From positions 186,001-250,000 of the forward strand of contig NZ_QUNO01000009.1 in assembly GCF_003387475.1 (NCBI RefSeq): DNA of 64,000 nucleotides, in the 5' to 3' direction. This document shows positions 51,569-59,735 of the stretch, one piece after another (positions within the stretch are counted from its first letter, which is position 1; the number at the start of each line of letters is the position of its first letter). Below the pieces are notes generated by a model that worked only from the letters and a program-made list of their open reading frames with translations, had not been told where the DNA came from and made no database searches. The translations under genes were made by a program, and so were the position numbers. The DNA comes from Kutzneria buriramensis (GTDB lineage Bacteria > Actinomycetota > Actinomycetes > Mycobacteriales > Pseudonocardiaceae).

Positions 51569-51956
51569 ACCGGCGCAGGCTCTCCATGAAGTGGTTCCAA
51601 CCGCTGGTGCAGTCGGTGATGCAGTCCAGCTCCTCCGTCAGACCATGATGACGGAACCGCAGCTCCGACGCGCCGCCGTCGAGCGGGACGATGTCGAACG
51701 TCGGCCGCGTGCCGACCCAGTCGGTGAGGAACGGGCAGTCGGTCACGGTCCACCGCACCGAGGTCGGGCGGTCGGCCCGGTCGACCCGCATCACGCACGG
51801 CTGCGGCTGGTTGAAGCTGAACGCCAGCTCGCCGCCGGCCTCGCCGGATCCGGTCGCCGTGGTCCACCACGCCGTCAGGCCGTCGGTGGTGGTGAGGGCG
51901 TCGAACACCACGTCCGGCCCGGCCTGGACCGTGATCGTCTTCTGGTAGTCGGTCAT
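51507..51956 (-). CDS. SRPBCC/AHSA1-type domain protein
   Basis: A 149-residue START/Bet v1-like protein: YQKTITVQAGPDVVFDALTTTDGLTAWWT opening, ELAFSFNQPQ, SELRFRHHGLT and a closing helix SGWNHFMESLRRYVEVG. Such proteins bind small hydrophobic ligands and are commonly operon partners of ArsR repressors. ATG overlaps the ArsR stop (ATGA). Confidence 0.9.
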   Translation of the reverse strand: MTDYQKTITVQAGPDVVFDALTTTDGLTAWWTTATGSGEAGGELAFSFNQPQPCVMRVDRADRPTSVRWTVTDCPFLTDWVGTRPTFDIVPLDGGASELRFRHHGLTEELDCITDCTSGWNHFMESLRRYVEVGRGMPNGSKEDLARRG

Positions 51957-52294
51957 CGTCCCGATTCCTTTCGCTGCTGTTGGATCGTCTCCGCGATCGT
52001 CTTGATGCGCCGCAGCCGGGCGTCCCAGGCCGCGCCGACCATCGCCAACTGCTCCACGGCCCGGGCGAACTGCGCCTCGTTGACGACGTAGCGCACCTCG
52101 CGGCCGTCCTTGTGCGACACCACCAGCTCGGCACGCTCCAGCACGCCGAGGTGCTTGGCCACGGCCTGCCGCGTGACCGGCAGCCGGTCGCTCAGGCTGG
52201 TCGCGGTGCCAGTGCCGGCGGCCAGCAGGTGGTCCATCAGGTGGCGGCGGGTCGGGTCGCCGAGGGCCGCCCACAGCTCGTCGTCGACGGTCAT
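51953..52294 (-). CDS. ArsR-family transcriptional repressor
   Basis: A 113-residue winged-helix repressor: DDELWAALGDPTRRHLMDHLLAAGTGTATSLSDRLPVTRQAVAKHLGVLERAELVVSHKDGREVRYVV. No metal-binding Cys/His motif is present, so it belongs to the ligand-sensing group that accompanies SRPBCC genes. It overlaps the SRPBCC genes on each side by 4 bp. The two GCAACC/GGTTGC palindromes upstream of the operon are the likely binding sites. Confidence 0.93.
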   Translation of the reverse strand: MTVDDELWAALGDPTRRHLMDHLLAAGTGTATSLSDRLPVTRQAVAKHLGVLERAELVVSHKDGREVRYVVNEAQFARAVEQLAMVGAAWDARLRRIKTIAETIQQQRKESGR

Positions 52295-52716
52295 GACCGC
52301 GCCGCGTACGTCCGCAGCTCGGCGAGGTGCTTGTCCCAGCCGATGCTGTGCGAGCGGTAGTTCTCCTCCAGCACCGCCGCCTCCCAGCCGACCTCGCGGA
52401 AGCCCTCCTCGGTCAGCCGCAGCGTGGTGCCGCCGGCGGCCGGCGACAGTTCGAACGTCACCAGGAACGAGTTCGCCGGGGTCGGCGCCTCGCCCTCGGG
52501 CTGGCACCAGCGGAACACGAACCGTTTGGGGGCGACGGCCTCCACGACCTGGACCCGCACGACCGTCCCCGAGCCGCGCCAGGACATCGTGCCGTCGTCG
52601 AACCGCGCGTCCACGCCCCACCAGACGGCCAGGTGCTCCGGCTGCGTGATGACCTCGAAGACCACCTCCGGCGTGGCCTCGATGTGGATCTCCCGCTCGA
52701 CGGTCCCGCGTTCCAT
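52291..52716 (-). CDS. SRPBCC/AHSA1-type domain protein, operon leader gene
   Basis: A 141-residue START-like protein: VEREIHIEATPEVVFEVITQPEHLAVWWGVDARFD, FVFRWCQPEGEAP, and a C-terminal helix SIGWDKHLAELRTYAA. ATG 52716 follows GAGGAGCGGG. It is the first gene of the SRPBCC-ArsR-SRPBCC-AraC operon and is only distantly similar to the other SRPBCC member. Ligand unknown. Confidence 0.92.
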   Translation of the reverse strand: MERGTVEREIHIEATPEVVFEVITQPEHLAVWWGVDARFDDGTMSWRGSGTVVRVQVVEAVAPKRFVFRWCQPEGEAPTPANSFLVTFELSPAAGGTTLRLTEEGFREVGWEAAVLEENYRSHSIGWDKHLAELRTYAARS

Positions 52717-52733
52717 GCCCGCTCCTCGCATCC

Positions 52734-52789
52734 GCAACCGATGGTTGCACTTTAGGCTCACAGGGGTCGAATGCGCAACCATCGGTTGC
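52734..52789. promoter_or_regulatory. Twin ArsR operators flanking the operon promoter
   Basis: GCAACCGATGGTTGC (52734-52748) and GCAACCATCGGTTGC (52775-52789) are perfect 6+3+6 inverted repeats, 41 bp centre to centre. On the minus strand, TTGCGC in the far site and TAAAGT, 18 nt later, form a -35/-10 pair, placing the promoter between the two operators. Confidence 0.8.
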
Positions 52790-52839
52790 GTGTCGCGTTT
52801 GTTCAATACCGCCGAGCCGGCGGACGGTTGACTACGTCC

Positions 52840-53436
52840 ATGCTGATCGAACGCGCTGCCGCACCGCTGCTGGACCTGATCCCCTCGCTCGCGGGGCACC
52901 CGGACGACCCCACGCCGTGCACCGAGTACACCGTCCGCCAACTGGTCAACCACCTGCTGATCTGGGGGCCGACGCTGGCCGGCGCGGGGAGCAAGCAGGA
53001 CGTGCGGCCGCCGGCGGAGGGCACCGATCTCACCGCCGGCGACTGGGCCGCGGCGCTGGCCGAGTCGGTCAACGCCACCGTGAAGGCCTGGGGCGACCCG
53101 GCGGCCTGGGAGGGGTCGACCAGGATGGGGAGCGAGATGGAGATGCCGGCCGACCTGGTCGGGGGGATGATCGCCGGCGAACTCGTGGTGCACGGCTGGG
53201 ACCTCGCCCGTGCGGCCGGCCGGGACCTGACCGTGGACACCGACGTCGCGGAGTACGTGGAGGTCGAGCTGGCCAAGACGGCGGAGCTGGGCCGGCAGAT
53301 GGGCATGTTCGGCCCGGAGGTCGCCGTGCCGGCCGACGCCCCGGCGCTGCACCGCGTGCTGGCGCTGACCGGCCGCGATCCGCACTGGCACCGTGCGCCG
53401 GGGGCGGCGTCCCCGACACACGGCCTGCACGTCTAG
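52840..53436 (+). CDS. DinB-like/mycothiol-dependent isomerase family protein (TIGR03086-like)
   Basis: A 198-residue helical-bundle protein with PCTEYTVRQLVNHLLIWGPTLAG, the GEL-VVHGWDLARA helix carrying a metal-site His, and a DPHWHRA end, as in TIGR03086/maleylpyruvate-isomerase-type proteins thought to use mycothiol. It is divergent from the ArsR/SRPBCC operon and may share its operators. Start ATG 52840 was chosen; TTG 52828 is possible. It overlaps the CHRD gene by 4 bp at the 3' end. Confidence 0.85.
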   Translation: MLIERAAAPLLDLIPSLAGHPDDPTPCTEYTVRQLVNHLLIWGPTLAGAGSKQDVRPPAEGTDLTAGDWAAALAESVNATVKAWGDPAAWEGSTRMGSEMEMPADLVGGMIAGELVVHGWDLARAAGRDLTVDTDVAEYVEVELAKTAELGRQMGMFGPEVAVPADAPALHRVLALTGRDPHWHRAPGAASPTHGLHV

Positions 53437-54302
53437 ATCACGATCACCAGCTGGCCTCGGGCGACGCCGGCCGGGAACGCGGCGGTGTGCATGTTGAAGT
53501 AGTACGCCGACGGGTTCTGCCGGACCTGGGTCAGCAGGGCGGGATCGGCGGTTACCGAGCCGGCGACGCCGGTGAGGGTCGCGGGCAACCCGGCCTGGGT
53601 GGCCGTGGCGAAGAAGGGCACGACGACCGGGCCGGGGGCGCCGGCGACCCCGGAGTGGATGTGCGCCGCGAACGGCGAGGCGATGCCCTGCCAGTGCAGT
53701 GCGAAGCCGACCGTGTTCGCGCCGACGTCGAACAGGCCGATGGCCACGCCGGTCGGCGAGCCCGGCGTCGGCACCTCGTTGGAACCACGGGCCAGGGCGG
53801 CGAGGTTGGGGTGGGCCATGAACTGTTGCATGTCAACGGAATGGTGCAGCTTGGCCAGCTGACCCCGCGCCGCGCCGGCCGGGAACAACGGGGTGTGGAT
53901 GTTGACGTAGAAGCCGGCCGGGTTGGCGGCGATCGCGTCCAGCGTGGCGGCGTCGGACGTGGTGCAACCGGTCAGCGCGGAGATGCTCGCCGGCACCATG
54001 CCGGCGTAGAAGGGAATCTTCACCGGCCCGGCGGCGCCCGTGGCGCCGGCGTGGATGTGCGACGCGGTGGGCGTGGTCAGGTGCGACCAGCGCTCCGCGA
54101 AGCACACGGTGGTGCCGGTGACGCTGACGATCGCCGAGGCCTGGTCGGCCGGATCGGCGGCCGGGACCTCGTTGGCGCCGGCCAGCGTGGCGGCGTAGAA
54201 GACGGTCTGGGGTTGGGACTGTTCCGCTGCGGCCACTCCGCCGGTGGTGAGCGTGATACCGACGGCCAGGGCCAGCATGCTCGGCAGTGCACGTCTGAAC
54301 AT
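53433..54302 (-). CDS. Secreted protein with two CHRD domains
   Basis: A 289-residue secreted protein (signal peptide 1-26). Two CHRD-type repeats follow, at about 35-150 and 165-289, each with GANEVP or GSNEVP, an ASHIHAG or AAHIHSG strand, GPVKIPF/GPVVVPF, and YVNIHT/YFNMHT ending in ARGQL. The repeats bind surfaces or metals through conserved His in other bacteria; the exact role is unknown. Two cysteines lie in the first repeat. Confidence 0.92.
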   Translation of the reverse strand: MFRRALPSMLALAVGITLTTGGVAAAEQSQPQTVFYAATLAGANEVPAADPADQASAIVSVTGTTVCFAERWSHLTTPTASHIHAGATGAAGPVKIPFYAGMVPASISALTGCTTSDAATLDAIAANPAGFYVNIHTPLFPAGAARGQLAKLHHSVDMQQFMAHPNLAALARGSNEVPTPGSPTGVAIGLFDVGANTVGFALHWQGIASPFAAHIHSGVAGAPGPVVVPFFATATQAGLPATLTGVAGSVTADPALLTQVRQNPSAYYFNMHTAAFPAGVARGQLVIVI

Positions 54303-54407
54303 GGGACCTTGTCCTCCATGCGCGGCGACCGGATGTCGCCGACAGGACCGCCACGGATGCCGGGAACCGTTGGTTCACAAGGATCTTCGTTGACAATTGA
54401 CGAGTAC

Positions 54408-55034
54408 CTAGGTGACAGGCAGCAGTCCGCGGCCGATGGCGACGGTGACCGCGGCGGTGCGGTCCGACACCTCAAGCTTGTCGAAGATCCTGACCAGGTG
54501 GCTCTTCACGGTGGTCTCGCTGATGAACAGCGCCCGCCCGATGTCCGGATTGGACAGTCCACGTGCTACACAGCGAAGGACGTCGAGTTCGCGCGCGGTC
54601 AGGGGAACCGGTTCGGGTCGTCGCATGCGGTTGACCAGCCGGGACGCGACGGTCGGCGACAGCACGGTTTCGCCGCGGGCCGTAGCGCGGACGCCGGCGA
54701 CGAGCACGTCGCGCGGGCTGTCCTTGAGCAGGTAGCCAACCGCGCCGGCGGCCACCGCGGCGAGGACGTCGGCGTCGTTGTCGTAGGTGGTGAGCATGAG
54801 AACCTTGGCGTCGGTGGTGGCGACGATGCGTTTCGTCGCCTCCGCACCGCCGAGGTCGGGCATCCGCACGTCCATCAGCACGACATCCGGCGCGAGATCG
54901 CCGGCCACCGCTACGGCATCGGCGCCGCTGCCACAGTCGCCGACCACCTCCAGGTCGGGCTCGGCGGCCAGCAGCGCGCGAACCCCTTCCCGCACAACGG
55001 GATGGTCGTCGACGATCAGCACGGTGATCAACAC
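54408..55034 (-). CDS. NarL/LuxR-type response regulator
   Basis: A 208-residue regulator: receiver domain (1-120) with acidic pair DD at 9-10, phospho-acceptor Asp55 in VVLMDVRMP, and conserved Thr/Lys (LTTYDN, LLKDSP), and a LuxR helix-turn-helix (about 143-205, LTARELDVLRCVARGLSNPDIGRALFISETTVKSHLVRIFDKL). GTG 55034 overlaps the histidine kinase stop, so kinase and regulator are coupled. Divergent from, and possibly controlling, the secreted protease at 56358. Confidence 0.95.
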   Translation of the reverse strand: MLITVLIVDDHPVVREGVRALLAAEPDLEVVGDCGSGADAVAVAGDLAPDVVLMDVRMPDLGGAEATKRIVATTDAKVLMLTTYDNDADVLAAVAAGAVGYLLKDSPRDVLVAGVRATARGETVLSPTVASRLVNRMRRPEPVPLTARELDVLRCVARGLSNPDIGRALFISETTVKSHLVRIFDKLEVSDRTAAVTVAIGRGLLPVT

Positions 55035-56173
55035 GGCAGCTCGACCACGACGGCGGTACCCTCTCCCGGTTCGCTGGTGACGGTGCAGCGGCCGCCGGCC
55101 TCACGGGCTCGCCGCCGTATCCCGTCGAGGCCGAAACCTCCTTCGGCATTGCGGAATCCCCGACCGTCGTCACATACGGAGACCTCCACCCGGTCGTCGT
55201 CCAGCCGCAGGCACACCCGGACCTTCGACGCCTCGGCGTGCTTGCGCACGTTGGCAAGGCACTCCTGCACCGCACGCAGCAGCACCACCTGCGCCGCCGT
55301 TGGCAGCGAACGGGGATCTCCTGCGACCTCGAATTCCGTTGCCACCGCGGCTTCCCGGCCGAATCGGGTCACCACCTCGCGTAGCGCATCGGCCAGCGAG
55401 GCGGCGGCCAGGTCCGGCGGCGTCATCGTGGCCACCAGGCAGCGCGCCTCGGCCAGGTTCCGGCGAGCGGTGACACGCGCCTGCGACAGTCGCAGCCGAG
55501 CCTGTGGGGCGTCGGTGTCGAGGTCCACGTCGGCCGCGTCGAGCAGCAGCAGGATGCTGGTGAACCCCTGGGCGAGGGTGTCGTGGATCTCGCCGGCCAG
55601 CCGCTCCCGTTCCACCAGCGCACCCCGTTCGCGGTTGGCCGCGGCCAGTTCGGCGCGGGTGGCGAGCAGCTCGGCGACGGTCGCGGCCTGGGTGCGGTTG
55701 CGGTCCAGGACCGTGCGTATCCAGGTGGCGATGGCCAGTGCGAGGATCATCCCACCGAGGGCGGCCGCCAGCGACGCGACGACCGAGTTCTCGTTCAGGC
55801 CGAGGTGCCAGACGAAGATCAGAGACACCATGGTCATCGTCAGGGTGGTCGCGGCCATGGCTTGACGGGCCGGCAACAGCGTCCAGACGTGCGGGTACAG
55901 CAGGAGAAGCATGATGGCGCCCAGCGGGGACGCGGTGAACATCAGCACCGTCAGCGGGACGGCGCCGACCAGGTAGCGCACCGCCGCGCCGGTTTCCCTG
56001 GTGCGCAACGCTTCCCGGCCAGTTCGCCGGTACCACCAGTGCAGGGTCGCCAGCACGGCGATCGACGCGAACGGCCCCGCCGTGTCGATCGGCGCCGCTA
56101 TCAGCATGGCCGTCCCCGTCAGCACGGTGAGCGCGTGCTGCACCTGGTCCCACATGGCGCGTCCGGCCGCCAC
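55028..56173 (-). CDS. Sensor histidine kinase, HisKA_3 type
   Basis: A 381-residue membrane kinase. The N-terminal 150 residues contain about five transmembrane segments, followed by a coiled coil (155-190), the dimerisation motif with phospho-acceptor His197 in EIHDTLAQGF, and an HATPase domain with ECLANVRKHA, DDGRGF and FGLDGIRRRA. GTG 56173 follows GGGGAGG. It phosphorylates the response regulator encoded next. The signal is unknown. Confidence 0.94.
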   Translation of the reverse strand: MAAGRAMWDQVQHALTVLTGTAMLIAAPIDTAGPFASIAVLATLHWWYRRTGREALRTRETGAAVRYLVGAVPLTVLMFTASPLGAIMLLLLYPHVWTLLPARQAMAATTLTMTMVSLIFVWHLGLNENSVVASLAAALGGMILALAIATWIRTVLDRNRTQAATVAELLATRAELAAANRERGALVERERLAGEIHDTLAQGFTSILLLLDAADVDLDTDAPQARLRLSQARVTARRNLAEARCLVATMTPPDLAAASLADALREVVTRFGREAAVATEFEVAGDPRSLPTAAQVVLLRAVQECLANVRKHAEASKVRVCLRLDDDRVEVSVCDDGRGFRNAEGGFGLDGIRRRAREAGGRCTVTSEPGEGTAVVVELPC

Positions 56174-56357
56174 TCGACCTCCCCAAGCGATCGATGCCCA
56201 GTATCGACCGGCTCATGGGTCTCGACATCGTCCGACCGGACCGGGTGCGACCGTCCAGTCGGCCGGCACCCGCGACCGTCCGGCCGATGGTGCCGGCGTT
56301 GCCGTTGGCGCGGCGAGGATTCGGATGGTGAAAGCCCTTTCCTCATCGGAGGTGTCC

Positions 56358-57596
56358 ATGCAGCGAAGACTTCGATGGCTCGCGGCCGTGGCGGTTGCCG
56401 CCGCGGCAGTGGCCGTTCCCGTGCAGGCGGCCGCGGCCGGCACGCCGTACTCGGCGCTGCTGAGCCGGCTGAGCCCGTCCGATCAACAGCTGATGCGACA
56501 ACAGGTTCCCCTCGCCGACGCCGGCTCCGCCGTCGACTCCGCGCTGCGCGGGGATCGGGCGCATTACGCCGGCGTGTCGATCTCGCCAGAGAACCGGCAG
56601 GTCGTCCTCTACTGGCACGGGGCGGCGACCCCGGCCATGACGACGGCTGTGCAGCGGGCGAAGAGGGAGCTGGGCGGAGACGGCGAGCTGGTCGTCCGCG
56701 CCGCCCGGTACTCGCAGGCACAGCTCGACGCCGAGGCGAACCGTCTTGTCGGCGGGCGGGTCGACGGCGGCACCGTCGTCGTGGCGGCCGCGCGGCCGGA
56801 CGCCAGCGGCCTCGATCTGACGGTGACGCGGGAGGGCACCGCCAGTTCGCCGGTCGTCAGCGCGGTGGACACGTCGGTGGTCTGGGGCTCCGCGCCGGTG
56901 CCCGATTTCGGCCGGTTCAACGACACCGCCCCGTACAACGGCGGGGCGGCGATCGTCAACGCGTCCGAGGGGTTGGAGTGCTCGTCCGGGTTCACGGTGG
57001 CGAACCCGTTCGGGCAGCGGTTTCTGCTGACCGCCGGACACTGCGGCGTGGTCGGCGCCCAGTGGCAGACGGCCGGTGGTCAGGCGATCGGCACCACTCC
57101 GTTGACGGTGCCGCAGCGTGACGTGGAGCTGGTGTCGACGTCGTCGGCCGAACCGGACATCTACAACGGTGGGCCGGATCCGTCCGGGCAGGGGCTCGGG
57201 GAGTCTTTGCTGGGCATCTCCGGCGCCCGGCGGACGCTGGCCGGGGAGATGATCTGCCAGCTCGGGGCGTTCTCCGGGCCGCGGTGCAACATCCAGATCC
57301 TCAGCCATGCCACCGTCAACATCAACGGCGTGAACATCCAGGAGATCAAGGCCCGGACGCGGGACGGGTCGGAGGGTATCGGGCAGGGCGACAGCGGCGG
57401 TCCCGTCATCACGCTGGGACCACCCGGATTCGTGATCGCGCTGGGGATCAATTCGGCGGAGGACCTCAGTCACGGGGTGGCGTGCGTGGGCGTGCCGATT
57501 GCTGGGCGGCTGTGCAGCACCCAGATGTTCTTCAACGACATCGCGGACATTCAGCCGGCGACGGGGACGGCGGTGGTGATCGCGCCGACGTCGTAG
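56358..57596 (+). CDS. Secreted S1 serine protease with long propeptide
   Basis: A 412-residue precursor: signal peptide (1-27), a propeptide of about 150 residues with alpha-lytic-type elements (VVLYWHGAATPAMTTAVQRAKREL), and a trypsin-fold domain with His228 in LLTAGHCG, probable Asp255 in PQRDVEL, and Ser346 in GQGDSGGPV. Four cysteines flank these motifs. Divergent from the two-component system, which may regulate it. Distinct from the smaller streptogrisin-like enzyme at 22561. Confidence 0.9.
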   Translation: MQRRLRWLAAVAVAAAAVAVPVQAAAAGTPYSALLSRLSPSDQQLMRQQVPLADAGSAVDSALRGDRAHYAGVSISPENRQVVLYWHGAATPAMTTAVQRAKRELGGDGELVVRAARYSQAQLDAEANRLVGGRVDGGTVVVAAARPDASGLDLTVTREGTASSPVVSAVDTSVVWGSAPVPDFGRFNDTAPYNGGAAIVNASEGLECSSGFTVANPFGQRFLLTAGHCGVVGAQWQTAGGQAIGTTPLTVPQRDVELVSTSSAEPDIYNGGPDPSGQGLGESLLGISGARRTLAGEMICQLGAFSGPRCNIQILSHATVNINGVNIQEIKARTRDGSEGIGQGDSGGPVITLGPPGFVIALGINSAEDLSHGVACVGVPIAGRLCSTQMFFNDIADIQPATGTAVVIAPTS

Positions 57597-57597
57597 C

Positions 57598-57621
57598 GGG
57601 GTTGGGGGCTGGGGTTGGGGG
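57598..57621 (+). other. G-quadruplex-type motif after protease stop
   Basis: Four G runs of 4, 5, 4 and 5 bases with two-base loops (TT, CT, TT) begin two bases after the TAG stop. This fits an intramolecular G4 in the 3' untranslated RNA. No function shown. Confidence 0.6.
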
Positions 57622-57660
57622 CCGAGTGGGGGTGGCCTTGCGCTGGTGGGAGGCTTCTGT

Positions 57661-57745
57661 TGACTGCCATAGCCAGTCACTCCCACCGGTCACCTTTGCC
57701 GACCAGTTTCGGGTGACCGCCGTAGCCGGTCACTCCCGCCGGTTA
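57661..57745. repeat. Tandem pair of 32-bp hairpin repeats with compensatory changes
   Basis: Copies at 57661-57692 and 57714-57745 match at 27 of 32 positions, with only transitions. Each opens with a small hairpin: TGACTG/CAGTCA in the first and TGACCG/CGGTCA in the second, so a change in one arm is balanced in the other. Both continue CACTCCC then CCGGT. The rest of this gene-free area up to 57894 shows no gene. Confidence 0.65.
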
Positions 57746-57894
57746 TGGTGGTCCTGGGGTGCTGGTTCGGGGCGGTGCCTCCGTGGAGGTTGTCCGGGGG
57801 CGTCGTGAGGGCGTCTTCCCGTTGTCTCGACTGGCGGCCAGATGTTCCGGGTTTCACTTTGGCGCCTTGACGGAATTCTCGTCGTTGCCTACGC

Positions 57895-58010
57895 GGGGAT
57901 TTTGTGTGGAGCCTCTGGACGACGGCTTTGAGGGGCATCTCCGGGGCAGGCTACGCCTGCCCCTCACGCCGACAAGCTTAAGCCATCGTCCCCCTCCACA
58001 CAAAATCCCC
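57895..58010. repeat. Long-hairpin element, left copy (L)
   Basis: A 116-bp near-palindrome with three nested stems: a perfect 17-bp outer stem (GGGGATTTTGTGTGGAG with 57994-58010), a 12-bp middle stem GGACGACGGCTT/AAGCCATCGTCC with one mismatch, and an inner stem GGGGCAGG/CCTGCCCC at 57943-57963. It matches the reverse complement of the copy at 59736, in inverted orientation around the DUF222 gene. Confidence 0.85.
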
Positions 58011-58069
58011 ACTCAAGCCGTTCGTTGCCGGTCGCGTTGTTCACGGCGGTCGCCGGCGATTATGCATGA

Positions 58070-58099
58070 AACTCGATTCACCCGTTGGTGATTCGAGTT
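58070..58099. promoter_or_regulatory. Inverted repeat at the DUF222 gene promoter
   Basis: AACTCGATTCACC (58070-58082) and GGTGATTCGAGTT (58087-58099) pair with one mismatch over a CGTT loop. The right arm reaches a possible -35 (TTCGAG, 58092), 18 nt before a -10-like TATTCT (58116-58121), seven bases before the ATG, so the mRNA may be leaderless. Confidence 0.55.
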
Positions 58100-58128
58100 G
58101 GATCTTGTAGGCGAGTATTCTTAGAGGT

Positions 58129-59271
58129 ATGAAACTCACCCGAGAGTTGGAGAGAGCGGAGCCCAGCGGGGCCATGCTCGATCTCCTCGCGGGGCTCGAT
58201 CTGGACGCCCTTTCCGCCGACGAACGGGTCACCGTCACCATTCTCGCCCGCAAGATCAAGGCCTTCGCCGACTACGTGGAGTTGACTGTTCTGCGGGGTG
58301 TCGAGGACACCGCCGAGCTGGCCATGGCCATCACCGAACCCGAGCAGACCGTGGCCCGCCGCAAGGAGTTGACCCAGGACCTGCAGACCCTGCCCCGCCT
58401 GATGAACCAGTTGCGGCAGGGGCGCCTGGACCTGCGCCGGCTCGAAGCGGTCCGCGATCGGGTCCGCAACCTGCCGTCCGTGGCACTCATCGCCGAGGTC
58501 GAAGACACCCTGCTCGACATCGCCCCAGGACTCACCCACTCCCAGTTGAGCCGGCGGACCACCGCCCTGGTCGCGCAAGCCGACCCCACCGGCTACGAAC
58601 AACGCCACCAGAAAGCCAAGTCCGACCGTCGCGTGGAGATCCGGCCACTCCCGGACGGCATGGCCCACCTCACCGCCGTGCTGCCCGCCGTCGACGCCCG
58701 CATGATCCACGACCTGCTCTGCGCCGACGCCAAAGACCTCCCGAAGGACGATCGCACCACCGACCAGAAACGCGCCGATGCCTTCCTGGACCGGTTCCTG
58801 GGCAACGTTGGGAAGCGCGATGTCCAGGTCCACGTCACCATCTCGATGGAGACCCTGATGGGGTTGACCGAAGACCCCGCCCTACTCGACGGCTACGGCC
58901 CCATCTCAGCGGACACGGCTCGCGAACTCGCCATGGACGGCATCTGGCGGGCGATCCTGCTCGACGAACACGACCACGCCGACACCATCGGCAAACACAC
59001 CTACCGCCCCGGCCGCCGCCTCAAAGAACTCGTCGGCGTCCGCGCCGGCAGTGTGTGCTCCGCACCGGGCTGCACCCGACCCATCCAAGAAGGCGACCAC
59101 GTCACCCCCTGGCCAAAAGGCCACACCACACTCCCCAACCTCAAAGGCCTCTGCACCCGCCACCACCACCTCAAACACGACACCCACAAAGCCACCGTCG
59201 ACAACGACGGCACCCTGCACTGGACCACCCCACACGGCCGCACCTACACCACCACACCCCACAACTACTGA
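58129..59271 (+). CDS. DUF222/13E12-family HNH endonuclease-like protein
   Basis: A 380-residue protein. Residues 20-260 are the helical DUF222 domain (DERVTVTILARKIKAFADYVELTVL, RQGRLDLRRLEAVRDRV, LTHSQLSRRTTALVAQ). The C-terminal HNH domain has CSAPGCTRPI, DHVTPWPKG, TTLPNLKGLCTRHHHLKH, with paired zinc cysteines and the catalytic His-Asn-His set intact. This is the family of the mycobacterial REP13E12 repeat proteins. It is enclosed by inverted hairpin elements. The second half uses unusually many C/A-rich codons (CAC, ACC), merging into the C-rich tract beyond. Confidence 0.92.
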   Translation: MKLTRELERAEPSGAMLDLLAGLDLDALSADERVTVTILARKIKAFADYVELTVLRGVEDTAELAMAITEPEQTVARRKELTQDLQTLPRLMNQLRQGRLDLRRLEAVRDRVRNLPSVALIAEVEDTLLDIAPGLTHSQLSRRTTALVAQADPTGYEQRHQKAKSDRRVEIRPLPDGMAHLTAVLPAVDARMIHDLLCADAKDLPKDDRTTDQKRADAFLDRFLGNVGKRDVQVHVTISMETLMGLTEDPALLDGYGPISADTARELAMDGIWRAILLDEHDHADTIGKHTYRPGRRLKELVGVRAGSVCSAPGCTRPIQEGDHVTPWPKGHTTLPNLKGLCTRHHHLKHDTHKATVDNDGTLHWTTPHGRTYTTTPHNY

Positions 59272-59735
59272 CCGGCCCGGCGGCCCAAAGCCCCACACAC
59301 CAGCAAGCCGCCCCCATCGCCCCACCAGACCTCCGCCCCACCGGGCCACAGACCCACACACACCGGCCAGCCACCCCCATCGGGGCCGCCGCCCCCTCGG
59401 ACCAGCCCTATCGCCCCACCGGGGGCCACCACCCCGCCCGACCTCCGCCCAGCCGGACCCCACCCAGCCGGGCTCCAGCCCGCCGGATCTCCGCGCCACC
59501 CAACCTCCGCCCAGCCGGACCCGGCCCGCCGGACCACCGCACCACCGCCCCGCCGGACCACCGCGCCACCGCGCCACCGCCCCGCCAAGCCACCGGCCAG
59601 CCACCCCACCGCCAAACCGGGCCACCCCCCACGACCCCATTCCCACCACCCAACCACCCCAATACCACCCCCACATTCCTTGACAATTCCACAGCGAACC
59701 GAAAATTCGCCAGCACACCACCGGAAACTACCGCC
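59272..59735 (+). other. C-rich, G-poor low-complexity tract
   Basis: A gene-free 464-bp stretch with strong strand asymmetry: long C runs broken by A and CCGG, and degenerate units such as CGCCGGACCACCG and CCCAGCCGGACCC. The open frames here encode only Pro/Thr/His or Gly/Trp repeats and are not called. It joins the DUF222 gene to the right hairpin element. Confidence 0.7.

Noticed and set aside
52917-55865. 982-codon plus-strand frame over the CHRD and two-component genes
   Set aside because: It crosses four well-supported genes and encodes only low-complexity Arg/Gly sequence.
58906-59721. Gly/Trp-rich minus-strand frame and Pro/His-rich plus-strand frame at the C-rich tract
   Set aside because: Both are simple translations of a C-rich repeat-like tract, overlap the HNH domain and have no ribosome binding site.
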